Source: Alphaproteobacteria bacterium (GTDB lineage Bacteria; Pseudomonadota; Alphaproteobacteria; ATCC43930; CGMCC-115725). From it: a stretch of 45,721 nucleotides of DNA. Within the stretch, counting starts at the first letter, position 1. Each line of letters starts with the position of its first letter. Under the pieces are notes generated by a model that searched no databases, was not told where the DNA came from, and saw only the letters and a program-made list of their open reading frames with translations. The stretch spans positions 68,458 through 114,178 of the forward strand of contig JASHNY010000203.1 in the NCBI GenBank assembly GCA_030041385.1. The letters are read 5' to 3'. Below, piece after piece: positions 33,930 through 42,979 of this stretch. A program made the position numbers and the translations under genes.

Positions 33930-34588
33930 CGCTGTACCGGCGGATAGTATTGCGGCGCCTCGCGGCGGTCGGTCATGCCGTAATCGCGGACGATGCGGAC
34001 CTGCCGGTGGCGCAGGGCGCCGGCAGCGGGCGCTCGCGGCTGCCATTGATCGGCGGCGCCGGCATCGCGCCAGGAGGCGAGCAGCAGCAACTTGCCCGGG
34101 CTGGTGATGCTCTCGAAAACCTCATGGTCGAGCGGTCCGGCAGCGCCCCCGGGCAGGCCGAGAGCGGCGGCGATGTCGGGGCTCGCCGTGTCCCCGCCGG
34201 CGGGCGGGACCAATTCGCTGATGGTCACGCTTTTGGCCGCGCCGATCTCGGTCTCGTCGAGGCGCTGGTTCGCCAGCCGCTGCCCCGCGGGGATGTGCGT
34301 GTCGGCGGTGATCTCGCCGACCCTGAGGTGATAGGCCGCGAAGATCGCGAACCGGCCTTTTTCCTGGGCCGCGTGATGCACCCCGAGCGTGCGCCAGCGG
34401 ATCACCGCCTTCTCGTCGCGCCATGTCGACAATGACAGAAGGCGCCCCTCGGTTCGCTTGCTGGCGAAGCGCTCGTTGTCGATAAAGCCGTCGATCTTTT
34501 CGATCTCGGGCCTCAATTGCCCGGCGAGGGCCAGGTAGTCATCGAACCGCTCCCGTTTCGGCTGAACTTCGAAGATCACGGCAAACAT
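33926..34588 (-). CDS. Antibiotic-biosynthesis-monooxygenase (ABM) domain protein
   Basis: The 220-residue protein begins MFAVIFEVQPKRERFDDYLA, a dimeric alpha-beta ferredoxin-like ABM domain (to about residue 95, with GFIDNERFASKRTEGRLLSLSTWRDEKAV). A second, more diverged ABM-like half is seen near HEVFESITSPGKLLLLASWRDAGAADQW. Such proteins include quinol-type monooxygenases and haem-degrading IsdG-like enzymes, but many are of unknown role. It overlaps the hydrolase gene by 13 bases, so they form an operon read from the ArsR-divergent promoter. Convergent with the Udh-like gene. Confidence 0.78.
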   Translation of the reverse strand: MFAVIFEVQPKRERFDDYLALAGQLRPEIEKIDGFIDNERFASKRTEGRLLSLSTWRDEKAVIRWRTLGVHHAAQEKGRFAIFAAYHLRVGEITADTHIPAGQRLANQRLDETEIGAAKSVTISELVPPAGGDTASPDIAAALGLPGGAAGPLDHEVFESITSPGKLLLLASWRDAGAADQWQPRAPAAGALRHRQVRIVRDYGMTDRREAPQYYPPVQR

Positions 34589-35586
34589 GCGGCTTCCTCC
34601 ATCGACGGGCCATCGCCGCGCAGAAAGGTTTCGCTTTCGCGATACAGCGCATGGCGGTTTTGCTCAAGATGCATCAGGTGGGTGGCGCGGCCGATCTTGA
34701 CGTCGCGGCGCGCCGGCGACCCGGTCAGCGAGTTGAGCAGCCAAGCGGCATCGGAATCGGTGCACATGCCGTCCCATTCGCCGCGGATGATGGCGACCGG
34801 CGCTCGCACCAGCGCCGGATCGTAGGCCAGGTCGCCGGCCCAGGCGTCGAAGATGTCCTGGAACGCGCCGCTCGGGGTTTTGACCGCGTGCGGGGTGCGC
34901 AGGCGGCTCTCCGGATCGGCGTCGAGATAGGCTTCGCCCCATTCGTCGAAATGACGCCGCGACAAGACCGGCGGTTCGCCCGCCGGCACTTCGGCGGTAA
35001 ACCGGTCCCACTGGGCCTTCAGCGAGATCGGCCGCCAGCCCGGCAGGCGCTGCGGGTCGGCGGTGCGCGGCCGGCGCGCGATCGGGCCGAAAAAGACGAG
35101 GCGGTCCACCAGTTCGGGGCATTTGCCGGCGAAGCGGCCGGCGACGATCGTGCCCCACGAATGAGCGATGATCGACACCCGGGCGACACGATGGCGCGCA
35201 GCGATGAACCGCACCGCCATTTCGAGCTGCCGGCTCGCATCCTCGGCCCGGCCCAGCGGCGGGTGGGCGTCCGCCGGCTCTTCCATCTCGGGATAGGGGT
35301 CGGAAAAGCTGCCGAAGCCGTGGAAGTCGAGCCCCCAGACGTGGAACCCGGCGGCGCACAACTCGTCGCGCCACGAACGCCCGTCGAAGCGATGCGCGAT
35401 CGACAAGGCCGACGGAAACGTGCCGCCGTGGGCATAAAGCACGGTGCGGCCCGCGGGCGGTGTCGCCCGCTCGGGCGCGAGATAGCGCAGGAACAGGGCG
35501 AGCCCGTCGCGGTGGCTGGCAATGAGGAAATGCTCCTCGCGCGGGTCGAGCTTGGGTGCGACCGACATGGCACACCGAAAGGTCAT
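34576..35586 (-). CDS. Alpha/beta hydrolase
   Basis: The 336-residue protein has the alpha/beta-hydrolase fold: VLYAHGGTFPSALS (oxyanion HGG), FHVWGLDFHGFGSFSDP, the nucleophile elbow VSIIAHSWGTIVAG with S143, IIRGEWDGM with D272, and GRATHLMHLEQNR with the probable catalytic H303 or H306. It is a soluble esterase- or C-C-hydrolase-like enzyme. Start 35586 has GGAG 7 nt upstream; M7 is less likely. It is divergent from an ArsR-type regulator and overlaps the ABM gene. Substrate unknown; an aromatic or ring-cleavage ester is one possibility. Confidence 0.87.
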   Translation of the reverse strand: MTFRCAMSVAPKLDPREEHFLIASHRDGLALFLRYLAPERATPPAGRTVLYAHGGTFPSALSIAHRFDGRSWRDELCAAGFHVWGLDFHGFGSFSDPYPEMEEPADAHPPLGRAEDASRQLEMAVRFIAARHRVARVSIIAHSWGTIVAGRFAGKCPELVDRLVFFGPIARRPRTADPQRLPGWRPISLKAQWDRFTAEVPAGEPPVLSRRHFDEWGEAYLDADPESRLRTPHAVKTPSGAFQDIFDAWAGDLAYDPALVRAPVAIIRGEWDGMCTDSDAAWLLNSLTGSPARRDVKIGRATHLMHLEQNRHALYRESETFLRGDGPSMEEAACLP

Positions 35587-35706
35587 GGCGATGCTCCGGG
35601 GTGTTTGCGGATGCCGGGAATGTGGGGCGGTCGCCCGGCGCTGTCGCGCAGGATCGCTTCGGCCGAACCCGAAGTGTCGATGCGTGATCGGCCGGGGCAC
35701 GGCGCC

Positions 35707-35712
35707 TATAGT
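35707..35712 (+). promoter_or_regulatory. -10 element suggesting a leaderless ArsR-type mRNA
   Basis: TATAGT at 35707-35712 lies 6 bases before the ATG at 35719. A transcript starting at the usual distance would begin at or near the start codon itself, and no ribosome binding site is visible. No clear -35 was found. Confidence 0.4.
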
Positions 35713-35718
35713 GCGGGC

Positions 35719-36417
35719 ATGACGTCGACTCCGCCGATTGCCGAGATTGCCGCCCTCGTGGGCAACCCGGCCCGTGCCAACGTGTTGACCGCCTTGCTCG
35801 ACGGCCGCGCCCTGACCGCGACGGAACTGGCCTATGCCGCCCACGTGTCGCCGCAGACCACCAGCGGCCACCTCGCCCGGCTGGTCGAGGCGCGCCTGCT
35901 GGTTGCCGAAAAGCAGGGGCGGCATTGCTATTTCCGGCTCGCCTCGCCGCTGATCGGCCAGATGCTCGAAGGGATCATGGCCGTCGCCGCCGACGGCCCG
36001 CCGCGCCATCAGCCGCGCTGGCGCGGCGGCGAGGTATTGCGCACGGCGCGAACCTGCTACGACCACCTCGCCGGCCGGCTCGGGGTCGCGCTCGCCGACG
36101 CGCTCGCTTCGCGCCGCCAGATCGTGTTGACCGCGGATGGCGGCCAGGTTACCGACCGCGGCGCCCGGTTCCTCGGCGAGTTCGGCATCGACCTCGCCGC
36201 GCTCGGATTGCGCCGCCGCGCCTTCTGCCGGCCCTGCCTTGATTGGAGCGAGCGGCGCACGCATCTCGCCGGCTCGGTCGGCGCCGCGCTCGCCTCGCGA
36301 TGCTTCGAACTCGGCTGGATCGAACGCCAGCGCGATACCCGTGCCGTCGCCATCCTGCCGGCGGGACGGCAGGGCTTTGCCGAGATGTTCGGCATCGCCC
36401 CGTTCGATGCCGGGTAG
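35719..36417 (+). CDS. ArsR-family transcriptional regulator
   Basis: The 232-residue protein has an N-terminal ArsR winged helix (IAALVGNPARANVLTALLDG, then TATELAYAAHVSPQTTSGHL as recognition helix, ending QGRHCYFRLAS). A longer C-terminal half includes RRRAFCRPCLDWSERRTHLAG, with a CxxC, and resembles the long ArsR proteins that sit next to hydrolase or monooxygenase genes. It is not the short metal-only type; C69 and the CxxC could sense a metal or electrophile. It is divergent from the hydrolase-ABM pair, its likely target. The mRNA may be leaderless. Confidence 0.85.
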   Translation: MTSTPPIAEIAALVGNPARANVLTALLDGRALTATELAYAAHVSPQTTSGHLARLVEARLLVAEKQGRHCYFRLASPLIGQMLEGIMAVAADGPPRHQPRWRGGEVLRTARTCYDHLAGRLGVALADALASRRQIVLTADGGQVTDRGARFLGEFGIDLAALGLRRRAFCRPCLDWSERRTHLAGSVGAALASRCFELGWIERQRDTRAVAILPAGRQGFAEMFGIAPFDAG

Positions 36418-36430
36418 AGCGAAGCCGCGC

Positions 36431-36772
36431 CTACAGGATATCGAGCACCTTTTCGGGCGGGCGGCCGAGCGCGGCTTTGCTGCCGGAGACGACGATCGGC
36501 CGTTCGACCGCGATCGGGTTTTTCGCCAGCGCTGCGATCAGCGCATCTTCCGACAATTTCGCCGGGTCGATCCCGGCGGCCGCCGCCTCCTTTTTGCGCA
36601 CGATTGCCGAGGCCGGCAATTTGAGCTGGCCGAGCAGGGTCTTGAGCTGCGCGGCGGTGTACGGCGTCTTCAGATATTCGACGACGGTCGGCTCGACGCC
36701 CTTGTCGCGCAATAGGGCCAGCGTCCTGCGCGAGGTGTTGCAGCGCGGGTTGTGGTAGATCGTCACTGGCAT
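36431..36772 (-). CDS. arsC: Arsenate reductase (ArsC/Spx-like, glutaredoxin type)
   Basis: The 113-residue protein has MPVTIYHNPRCNTSRRTLALL with catalytic Cys11, VRKKEAAAAG with R59, NPIAVERPIVVSGSKAALGRPPEKVLDIL with R91 and R104, matching Cys12, Arg60, Arg94 and Arg107 of the E. coli R773 enzyme. It reduces arsenate to arsenite with glutathione/glutaredoxin, or acts as a related YfgD-type thiol protein. GGAGGAG precedes the start. No arsenite exporter gene is in the window and the adjacent ArsR-type gene is convergent, so a dedicated ars operon is not supported. Confidence 0.9.
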   Translation of the reverse strand: MPVTIYHNPRCNTSRRTLALLRDKGVEPTVVEYLKTPYTAAQLKTLLGQLKLPASAIVRKKEAAAAGIDPAKLSEDALIAALAKNPIAVERPIVVSGSKAALGRPPEKVLDIL

Positions 36773-36985
36773 CAGGTGCTCCTCCCGGTTGTTCGCGTCA
36801 TTGTCCCTGCCTGGAGTTGCGCCGCCAAGGGGCCTCGATGCGGCGGGAAGAGAATGCGCCTCAACGATGAAGGACAAGCGATGCTCGCCGCGGCCGTGAC
36901 GCCGGCCTAGCGCCTGCGGTCATCGCCCACGCCGACCATTTAGGCTAGAATGACGGCGAGACCGAGGCGTCGAGGAGCGACGGCG

Positions 36986-38053
36986 ATGTCGACGGTTTAC
37001 CGCTATACGCTGCCGGTCGAGCAGACCGAGTGGAAATTCGAGGGCAACACCGAAGCCGCGTTCACCTGGGAATATGACGAACGCCGCGCCGGGCTGCTGC
37101 AGCTCTACGACAAGGGCAAGCGGCAGCAATGGGACGCGGCGGAGCGCATCGACTGGTCGCAGGACCTCGATCCCGAGAACCCGATGCTGCTCGACGACCG
37201 GGTGATCCCGATCTTCGGCTCGCCGCTGTGGGACAGGATGAACGCTGCCGAGCGGCGCCGGATCCGGCATCATCTGCAGGCCTCGCAGATTTCCCAGTTC
37301 ATGCATGGCGAGCAGGGCGCGCTGATCGCCACCGCGAAGATCGTGCAGACGGTGCCGGACCTCGACGCCAAGTTCTATGCGGCGACCCAGGTCATGGACG
37401 AGGCGCGCCATGTCGAGGCCTATTCGCGCCTGCTGCACGAGAAGTTCGAGCTCGCCTATCCGATCACCCACGGCCTCAAATCGCTGCTGGAGAGCGGGCT
37501 TAGCGACCGCCGGTGGGACATGACCTACCTGACCATGCAGATCCTGATCGAGGGGCTGGCACTGGCCGCGTTCCAGCGCATCCGCGACCAGTCCCAGAAC
37601 CCGCTTGCCGCCGCGGTCAACGCCTATGTCATGCAGGACGAGGCGCGCCATGTCGCGTTCGGCCGCCTGGCGCTGCGCGACTACTACCCGCAACTGACCG
37701 CCGCCGAGCGCGCCGAGCGCGAGGAATTCGTGGTCGCCGCCTGCTGGCACATGCGCGACCGCTTCAACCAGCTGGAAGTGTGGCAGCGGCTCGGCCTCCC
37801 GGTCGAGGAATGCCTGCGCCTCGTCGACGAGTCCGAAACGATGCGGATTTTCCGCGGCCGCATCTTCAGCCGCATCGTTCCGACGGTCAGGGATATCGGC
37901 TTGTGGGGCGAAAAGGTGCAGGAGGCCTTTGCCGCGATGGGCGCGATCGAGTTCGCCGCGGTCGATGCTGCCGCGCTGCTCGACCAGGACGCCCGCGTCG
38001 CCGAGGAATTCGACGCCAAGGCGCGGCTGCGCGATGTCGCGGCGGCGGAATAG
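36986..38053 (+). CDS. Ferritin-like diiron protein, AurF/oxygenase-like
   Basis: The 355-residue protein has a four-helix diiron bundle with a complete ligand set: E109 (MHGEQGA), E139 and H142 (MDEARHVEAY), E189 (LIEGLAL), E219 and H222 (MQDEARHVAFG). This E / ExxH / E / ExxH order is that of ribonucleotide-reductase-like oxygenases and AurF-type N-oxygenases. No radical tyrosine or partner reductase could be identified. The protein is soluble. Start 36986 follows GAGGAG at 8 nt. It ends 3 bases from the opposing cyclase gene. Family members are usually annotated only as ferritin-like; the substrate is unknown. Confidence 0.83.
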   Translation: MSTVYRYTLPVEQTEWKFEGNTEAAFTWEYDERRAGLLQLYDKGKRQQWDAAERIDWSQDLDPENPMLLDDRVIPIFGSPLWDRMNAAERRRIRHHLQASQISQFMHGEQGALIATAKIVQTVPDLDAKFYAATQVMDEARHVEAYSRLLHEKFELAYPITHGLKSLLESGLSDRRWDMTYLTMQILIEGLALAAFQRIRDQSQNPLAAAVNAYVMQDEARHVAFGRLALRDYYPQLTAAERAEREEFVVAACWHMRDRFNQLEVWQRLGLPVEECLRLVDESETMRIFRGRIFSRIVPTVRDIGLWGEKVQEAFAAMGAIEFAAVDAAALLDQDARVAEEFDAKARLRDVAAAE

Positions 38054-38056
38054 GGC

Positions 38057-39304
38057 CTAATCGGGCAGGCCGAACGCTTCCTCGGGCTCGTCGAAGCCGC
38101 GCATCGGGTGAAAGCCGAGCGAGACCAGCCGGCGCGGGCAGGCGGCGGCAAAGGCCTGCGAGGTCACCAGCGGCCGCATCACCCGCTTGGTCAGGTCTTC
38201 GAGCCGGGCGGCGAGGTTGACGGCGGGGCCGATGACCGTGAAATCGAGCCGCTCCGCAGCGCCGACATTGCCATAGATGACCTCGCCGAGGTGCAATCCG
38301 ATGCCGATGCGGATCTCGGCGCGGCCGGTTTCGCGCCGCGCGGCGTTGATCTCGCCAAGACGGGAAAGTCCGGCGGTCGCCGCGTCGAGCGCACGTACCG
38401 TTGTCGAGGTGAAATCGCCTTCCTCGCCGGTCGGAAAGATCGCCAGCACGCCGTCGCCGATGAATTTGAGCACCTCGCCCTGGCGCTCGTGGATCGGCGA
38501 GGTGACGGCCTCGAAATAATCGTCGAGCAAGGCGATCATCTCGCTGCCGTCGAGCCGGTCGGACAGCGCGGTGAAGCCGCGCAGATCGGTCGCCATGATC
38601 ACCGCGTTCAGCGCCTCGCCCTCGCCGCGGCGGACCTGGCCGCCAAGGATGCGCCGCCCGACCTGCGGCCCGAGATACGTGCTGAGCAGATTGTTGCCGA
38701 CCCGGCGCACCGCGCGCGAATCGACGACCGCGGCGAGGGCCGGAACGATATTGTCGAGCGCGGTCATGTGGTCCTCGGTGAAACCGCCCTTGCGGTCGGT
38801 CGTCCAGGTAACGACCGGCCAGCGTGCGAGAAACGGGTTGAGCGGCATCGCCACGTATTCCGCGGCGCCGGCGGCGCGCAACTCGGCGAGAAGCGGGTAG
38901 CCGGGGTCGTTGCCGTCCAGCCGGCGGCGAAACGGAATGCCGCGCTCGACCGTGTCGCGGATCGGGCTCAGCCGGTATTCGTCGGTCTCGTCGGCGCCGT
39001 GGGCGATGTAGATCTCCTCGGTCACCCGGCGGTCGCGCAGCCAGCGCACCGCCAGTCCCGCGATCAGCGGATGCAAGGTGCCGAAATGCAGCGTTGCCCG
39101 CGACAGCGGGACACCGTCGCCGACCAGCCGCCACGCCAACTCGTCGAAAAACTCGACGTCGTCGGCGCGGTGCGGCGCTGCATGCAGAATCCAGCGCGCC
39201 ACGTCGCCGCCGGCGATCGGCAGGCCCGGGCTGGCATGCGAGGCGGCGATGCGGAACAGCGATCGCGGAATCGGGGCGGGTTCGGGCGCGAGAGTGTCGT
39301 TCAT
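38057..39304 (-). CDS. Class III adenylate cyclase
   Basis: The 415-residue cytosolic protein has an N-terminal region (about 1-195) with a PAS/GAF-like sensor pattern and a C-terminal catalytic domain. Catalytic features are the metal ligands D240 (MATDLRGF) and D284 (FIGDGVLAIFP), the ATP-selecting K280 and D354 (RLDFTVIGPAVNLAARLE), and transition-state N363 and R367. These predict a functional cAMP-forming homodimer. The N-terminal region (WLRDRRVTEEIYIAHGADETDEY) recurs in other alphaproteobacterial cyclases and its ligand is unknown. Start 39304 follows AGGA; the frame extends to 39343. It ends 3 bases from the diiron gene. Confidence 0.92.
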   Translation of the reverse strand: MNDTLAPEPAPIPRSLFRIAASHASPGLPIAGGDVARWILHAAPHRADDVEFFDELAWRLVGDGVPLSRATLHFGTLHPLIAGLAVRWLRDRRVTEEIYIAHGADETDEYRLSPIRDTVERGIPFRRRLDGNDPGYPLLAELRAAGAAEYVAMPLNPFLARWPVVTWTTDRKGGFTEDHMTALDNIVPALAAVVDSRAVRRVGNNLLSTYLGPQVGRRILGGQVRRGEGEALNAVIMATDLRGFTALSDRLDGSEMIALLDDYFEAVTSPIHERQGEVLKFIGDGVLAIFPTGEEGDFTSTTVRALDAATAGLSRLGEINAARRETGRAEIRIGIGLHLGEVIYGNVGAAERLDFTVIGPAVNLAARLEDLTKRVMRPLVTSQAFAAACPRRLVSLGFHPMRGFDEPEEAFGLPD

Positions 39305-39448
39305 CGGCACGGCGTCCTGCGGGCGGTGCGGCGGGCGCCGCAATGCGCCATAGATGGGGGCGGGAAGCCGCCGCTGCGATAGAGGCGGCGTTTCCTTCGC
39401 CTCCTTCGTGGTCTAACCTCGCGCCAGTGCAATCACCGGAGGCGACAG

Positions 39449-41272
39449 ATGCCCGGTTTTACAACCCGCCCAGAAATCCGCGGCACGTTCGGCGTCGTCG
39501 CCTCGACCCATTGGCTCGCCTCCGCGGTCGGCATGAGCGTGCTCGAGAGGGGCGGCAATGCGTTCGACGCGGCGGTGGCGACCGGGTTCGCGTTGCAAGT
39601 CGTCGAGCCGCATCTGAACGGCCCGCTGGGCGAGGCGCCGATCCTGGTATGGGACCAGAAGAAGCGCCAGGCCCGCATGATCTGCGGCCAGGGGGTGGCG
39701 CCGGAGAAGGCGACGATCGCGCATTACCGCGGGCTCGGGCTCGACCTCGTGCCCGGCACCGGATTGCTCGCCGCCGCGGTGCCCGCCGCGTTCGACGCCT
39801 GGGCGGTTTTGCTGCGCGATTACGGGACGATGCCGCTCTCTGAATTGCTGGCGCCCGCGATCGGCTATGCCGAAAACGGCTACCCGCTGGTGCCGCGCAT
39901 CCGCGAGACGATCGCCACCGTCGCCGAATTGTTCCGCGTCGAGTGGCCGAGCTCCGCCGCGATTTATCTGCCGAACGGGGCGCCGCCTCCGGCGGGGCGG
40001 CTGTTCCGCAATCCTGGCCTCGCCGCCACCTACCAGCGCGTCCTCCAGGAAGCCGAAGCCGGCGGCGGCTCGCGCGAGGCACGCATCGAGCGCGCCCGCG
40101 ACGCCTGGTATCGCGGCTTCGTCGCCGCGGCGATCGACCGCTTTTGTCGTCATGAAAACGTGTTCGATTCGTCCGGGCAGCGCCATTCCGGCGTTCTCAC
40201 CGGCGACGACATGGCGCGCTGGCGCGTCCCGGTCGAAGCCCCGCTCGCCTACGATTACCGCGGCTACACCGTGCTGAAGGGCGGGCCGTGGAGCCAGGGA
40301 CCGGTGCTGCTCCAGCAATTGGCGCTGCTGAGCGGGTTCGACCTCGACGACACCGACCCGACCGGCCCCGATTTCGTTCACACCGTCGTCGAATGCGCCA
40401 AGCTCGCCTATGCCGACCGAGAGGCCTGGTACGGCGACCCCGATTTCGTCGACGTGCCGATGGCGACCTTGTTGAGCCCGGAATACAACGATGCGCGCCG
40501 CCGCCTCGTCGGCGACCGTGCGTCGCTGGAATTGCGGCCGGGCAGCCCGGACGGTCGGGTTCCCTATGTGCCGGCGCCGGGGAGGGCCGAAGCCGCTGCG
40601 GCCGGCATCGGCGAACCGACGGTCGGCGCTCTCGCCGGCGGCATCGGCGAGCCGACGGTAAGCCCGCTCGGCGCGGTTGCCGGAGATACCTGCCATCTCG
40701 ACATCATCGACCGCTGGGGCAACATGGTCTCGGCGACCCCGAGCGGCGGCTGGCTGCAATCGTCGCCGGCGATCCCGGCGCTCGGCTTCTGCCTCGGCAG
40801 CCGCTTGCAGATCTCATGGCTCGACGACAACAGCGCCTCGGCCCTGGCTCCCGGAAAGCGGCCGCGCAGCACGCTGTCGCCGACGCTGGCGCTGAAGGAC
40901 GGCGAGCCCTACCTGGCCTTCGGCACGCCGGGAGGCGACGGCCAGGACCAGTGGTCCACCCAGTTGTTCCTGCACCATGTCCATCACGGCATGAATTTGC
41001 AGGAAGCGATCGACTGCCCCGAGTTCAACACCGGTCATTTTCCCAGCTCGTTCTATCCGCGCGCCGCCCAGCCCGGCTCGTTGACGCTCGAAGGCCGGAT
41101 GCCGGAGGCGACGCAGCGCGCGCTCGCCCGGCGCGGCCACCGTGTGAGCCTCGGCGAAACCTGGTCGGGCGGGCGATTGACCGCCTGCGCCCGCGAGCAG
41201 ACGCCGGAAGGCATCGTCCTCAAGGCCGGCGCCAACCCGCGCGGGATGCAGAGCTATGCGGTCGGCCGGTAG
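39449..41272 (+). CDS. Gamma-glutamyltransferase family protein
   Basis: The 607-residue Ntn-hydrolase precursor shows VLERGGNAFDAAVATGFAL, ECAKLAYADREAWYGDPDF, and the autocleavage site AGDTCHLDIIDRWGNMVSATPSGG, where T414 becomes the N-terminal nucleophile of the small subunit. No signal peptide is present, so unlike periplasmic Ggt it is probably cytosolic; related members act as acylases or oxamate amidohydrolases rather than on glutathione. GGAGG precedes the ATG. A 36-bp tandem duplication in the linker just before T414 repeats GIGEPTV. It is convergent with an MFS gene. Confidence 0.9.
   Translation: MPGFTTRPEIRGTFGVVASTHWLASAVGMSVLERGGNAFDAAVATGFALQVVEPHLNGPLGEAPILVWDQKKRQARMICGQGVAPEKATIAHYRGLGLDLVPGTGLLAAAVPAAFDAWAVLLRDYGTMPLSELLAPAIGYAENGYPLVPRIRETIATVAELFRVEWPSSAAIYLPNGAPPPAGRLFRNPGLAATYQRVLQEAEAGGGSREARIERARDAWYRGFVAAAIDRFCRHENVFDSSGQRHSGVLTGDDMARWRVPVEAPLAYDYRGYTVLKGGPWSQGPVLLQQLALLSGFDLDDTDPTGPDFVHTVVECAKLAYADREAWYGDPDFVDVPMATLLSPEYNDARRRLVGDRASLELRPGSPDGRVPYVPAPGRAEAAAAGIGEPTVGALAGGIGEPTVSPLGAVAGDTCHLDIIDRWGNMVSATPSGGWLQSSPAIPALGFCLGSRLQISWLDDNSASALAPGKRPRSTLSPTLALKDGEPYLAFGTPGGDGQDQWSTQLFLHHVHHGMNLQEAIDCPEFNTGHFPSSFYPRAAQPGSLTLEGRMPEATQRALARRGHRVSLGETWSGGRLTACAREQTPEGIVLKAGANPRGMQSYAVGR
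40604..40675 (+). repeat. 36-bp tandem duplication within the gamma-glutamyltransferase gene
   Basis: Two in-frame units with 36-bp period (from 40604 and 40640) share GGCATCGGCGA-CCGACGGT and encode GIGEPTV twice (residues 386-392 and 398-404), 10 residues before the autocleavage threonine. Confidence 0.8.
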
Positions 41273-41300
41273 GGAGCGTGGCGTCGGTTTCAGCCGAGGG

Positions 41301-42710
41301 TCAGCGCGAGATCTCTTCGAGCCTACGGCGCGCCGTACGCGGACCGGCGGTCCATAAGAGGACCGCGCCCGACACCATGACCGCGGCGATGAACACAAAC
41401 ACGCCCGTCGTGCCGTAATTGCGCAACACGAACGCGATCATGAACCCGGTGAAGATCGCGCTGAACCGGCTCCACGAATAGACAAAGCCCACCGCCCGGG
41501 CGCGGATGCGCGTCGGGAAGATCTCGGCCTGGTAGGCGTGGAAGGAGAACGACAGCAGCGTGTTCGAAATCTGGATCAGGATGCCGAGCACCATGATGCC
41601 GAGGCCGGTGCTCTGGCGCGAAAAGATCACCCCGAAGATCGAGGTCGCGATGCAGGCGCCCCCCAGCAGCCATTTCCGGTCGATCCGGTCGGCAAGCTGA
41701 GTGCAGATGAAGGGGCCGACCGGCGCGGCGAGGGTGACAACGAAGCTGTAGGCAAGCGTCTTCGTCACCGTGATGCCCTGCGACACCAGGAGGGTCGGGA
41801 CCCAGCTGGCAAACCCGTAATAGCCGATCGTCTGCAGCAGGTTGAAGACGATCATCATGATCGTGCGGCCGAGATAGGGCCGCGACCAGATCTCGAACCA
41901 CGAGCCCTGGACCCGTTCGACCTCGTCTTCGAGAATTTGCGGCGGCGGCAGCGGGCGCCCGCTCTGCTCGCGCACCCGCTGTTCCATCATCGCCATGATC
42001 CGCTCGGCCTCGGCGTCGCGGCCGTGCTGGGCCAGCCAGCGCGGCGATTCCGGCAAGCCGAGCCGCAGCCACCACACGATGACGGCGCCGACGCCGCCGA
42101 CGATCGCGACCCAGCGCCAGCCGGACAGCCCGAAAACGGTGTGCGGGATCAATCCCCAGGCAAGAAACGCCACCGTCGGATAGGCGCAGAAATGGATCGC
42201 CTGGCTCAGCGCAAACGCCGAACCTCGCCGATCTTTCGGCACCAGTTCGGACAGGTAGGTGTCGATCGTCACGAATTCGACGCCGATGCCGATGCCGGCG
42301 AAGAGCCGCCATGCGTCGATCGCGAAAGCGGTCGATTGCAGGGCCATGCCCCAGGTGCCGACCGAGTACCACAACAGGGCAAAGGTGAAGGTCGTCCGGC
42401 GCCCGAAAATGTCTGACAGCGGGCTGAACAGCAGCGTGCCGATGAACATGCCGGTAAAGGTTGCGGCGACCAGGCTGGCATAGCCGTGCAGGCCGAAGAA
42501 CCCGGCCGTCGTCGCGGTCATGATGCCGGCCTTGTACAGGCCGGGGGCGATGAAGGCGGTCAACGCGTTGTCGTAAACCTCGAAGAACGCGCCCATCGAC
42601 AGCAGGATGATCAGCCGCCGCATGTACCCGGTGGCCGGCAGGCGGTCGATACGGGCGGCGATCGTCGCTGCGGCGGCAGCATTCCGGGGGACGGATTCGC
42701 GAACGGCCAT
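41301..42710 (-). CDS. MFS transporter, sugar/metabolite symporter type
   Basis: The 469-residue inner-membrane protein has 12 helices with [13 protein letters not shown] after helix 2, [22 protein letters not shown] before the central cytoplasmic loop, and [15 protein letters not shown] in the second half, as in sugar porters and aromatic-acid/H+ symporters. [23 protein letters not shown] in helix 1 replaces the usual (D/E)-rich YD motif of aromatic transporters. Start 42710 follows GGAGGAAG; an upstream Met is less suitable. It is convergent with the gamma-glutamyltransferase gene, so it may import that enzyme's substrate; this is inference. Confidence 0.9.
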   Translation of the reverse strand: MAVRESVPRNAAAAATIAARIDRLPATGYMRRLIILLSMGAFFEVYDNALTAFIAPGLYKAGIMTATTAGFFGLHGYASLVAATFTGMFIGTLLFSPLSDIFGRRTTFTFALLWYSVGTWGMALQSTAFAIDAWRLFAGIGIGVEFVTIDTYLSELVPKDRRGSAFALSQAIHFCAYPTVAFLAWGLIPHTVFGLSGWRWVAIVGGVGAVIVWWLRLGLPESPRWLAQHGRDAEAERIMAMMEQRVREQSGRPLPPPQILEDEVERVQGSWFEIWSRPYLGRTIMMIVFNLLQTIGYYGFASWVPTLLVSQGITVTKTLAYSFVVTLAAPVGPFICTQLADRIDRKWLLGGACIATSIFGVIFSRQSTGLGIMVLGILIQISNTLLSFSFHAYQAEIFPTRIRARAVGFVYSWSRFSAIFTGFMIAFVLRNYGTTGVFVFIAAVMVSGAVLLWTAGPRTARRRLEEISR

Positions 42711-42830
42711 AGACGCTTCCTCCAAATATCACCCATCAGGGCATGGCTGTCCCCCGACGCGCCGCCCCAAAAGGGCGTCGTCCATGCCGCCGCTGTCCGT
42801 GTCGGTTTTGGCCCCTCGCGCGGAAAGAAC

Positions 42831-42853
42831 AGCCCCGCCGGGTTGGCGGGGCT
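42831..42853 (-). terminator. Terminator-like hairpin after the DinB-family gene
   Basis: AGCCCCGCC-GGGTT-GGCGGGGCT is a perfect 9-bp stem with a 5-nt loop, followed on the minus strand by GTTCTTTCC. It lies downstream of the DinB-family gene and upstream of the MFS start, in the 269-base stretch 42711-42979 where no gene was found. Confidence 0.5.
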
Positions 42854-42979
42854 GGCTGCGCGGGCGGCATCACCATAGCGGCTGCCGCGAAATCCGGGCA
42901 AGGGTTACGGCGCGCTGCGCCTCAATGAGCCGGCAAGGCGTGCGGCCGCCAAGCTGAACAACGTTCTTGGCTTCAACAC

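Noticed and set aside
36431-36772. Arsenic resistance operon with the ArsR-type gene
   Set aside because: The regulator is convergent with arsC, is of a long type next to hydrolase genes, and no arsenite pump is present.
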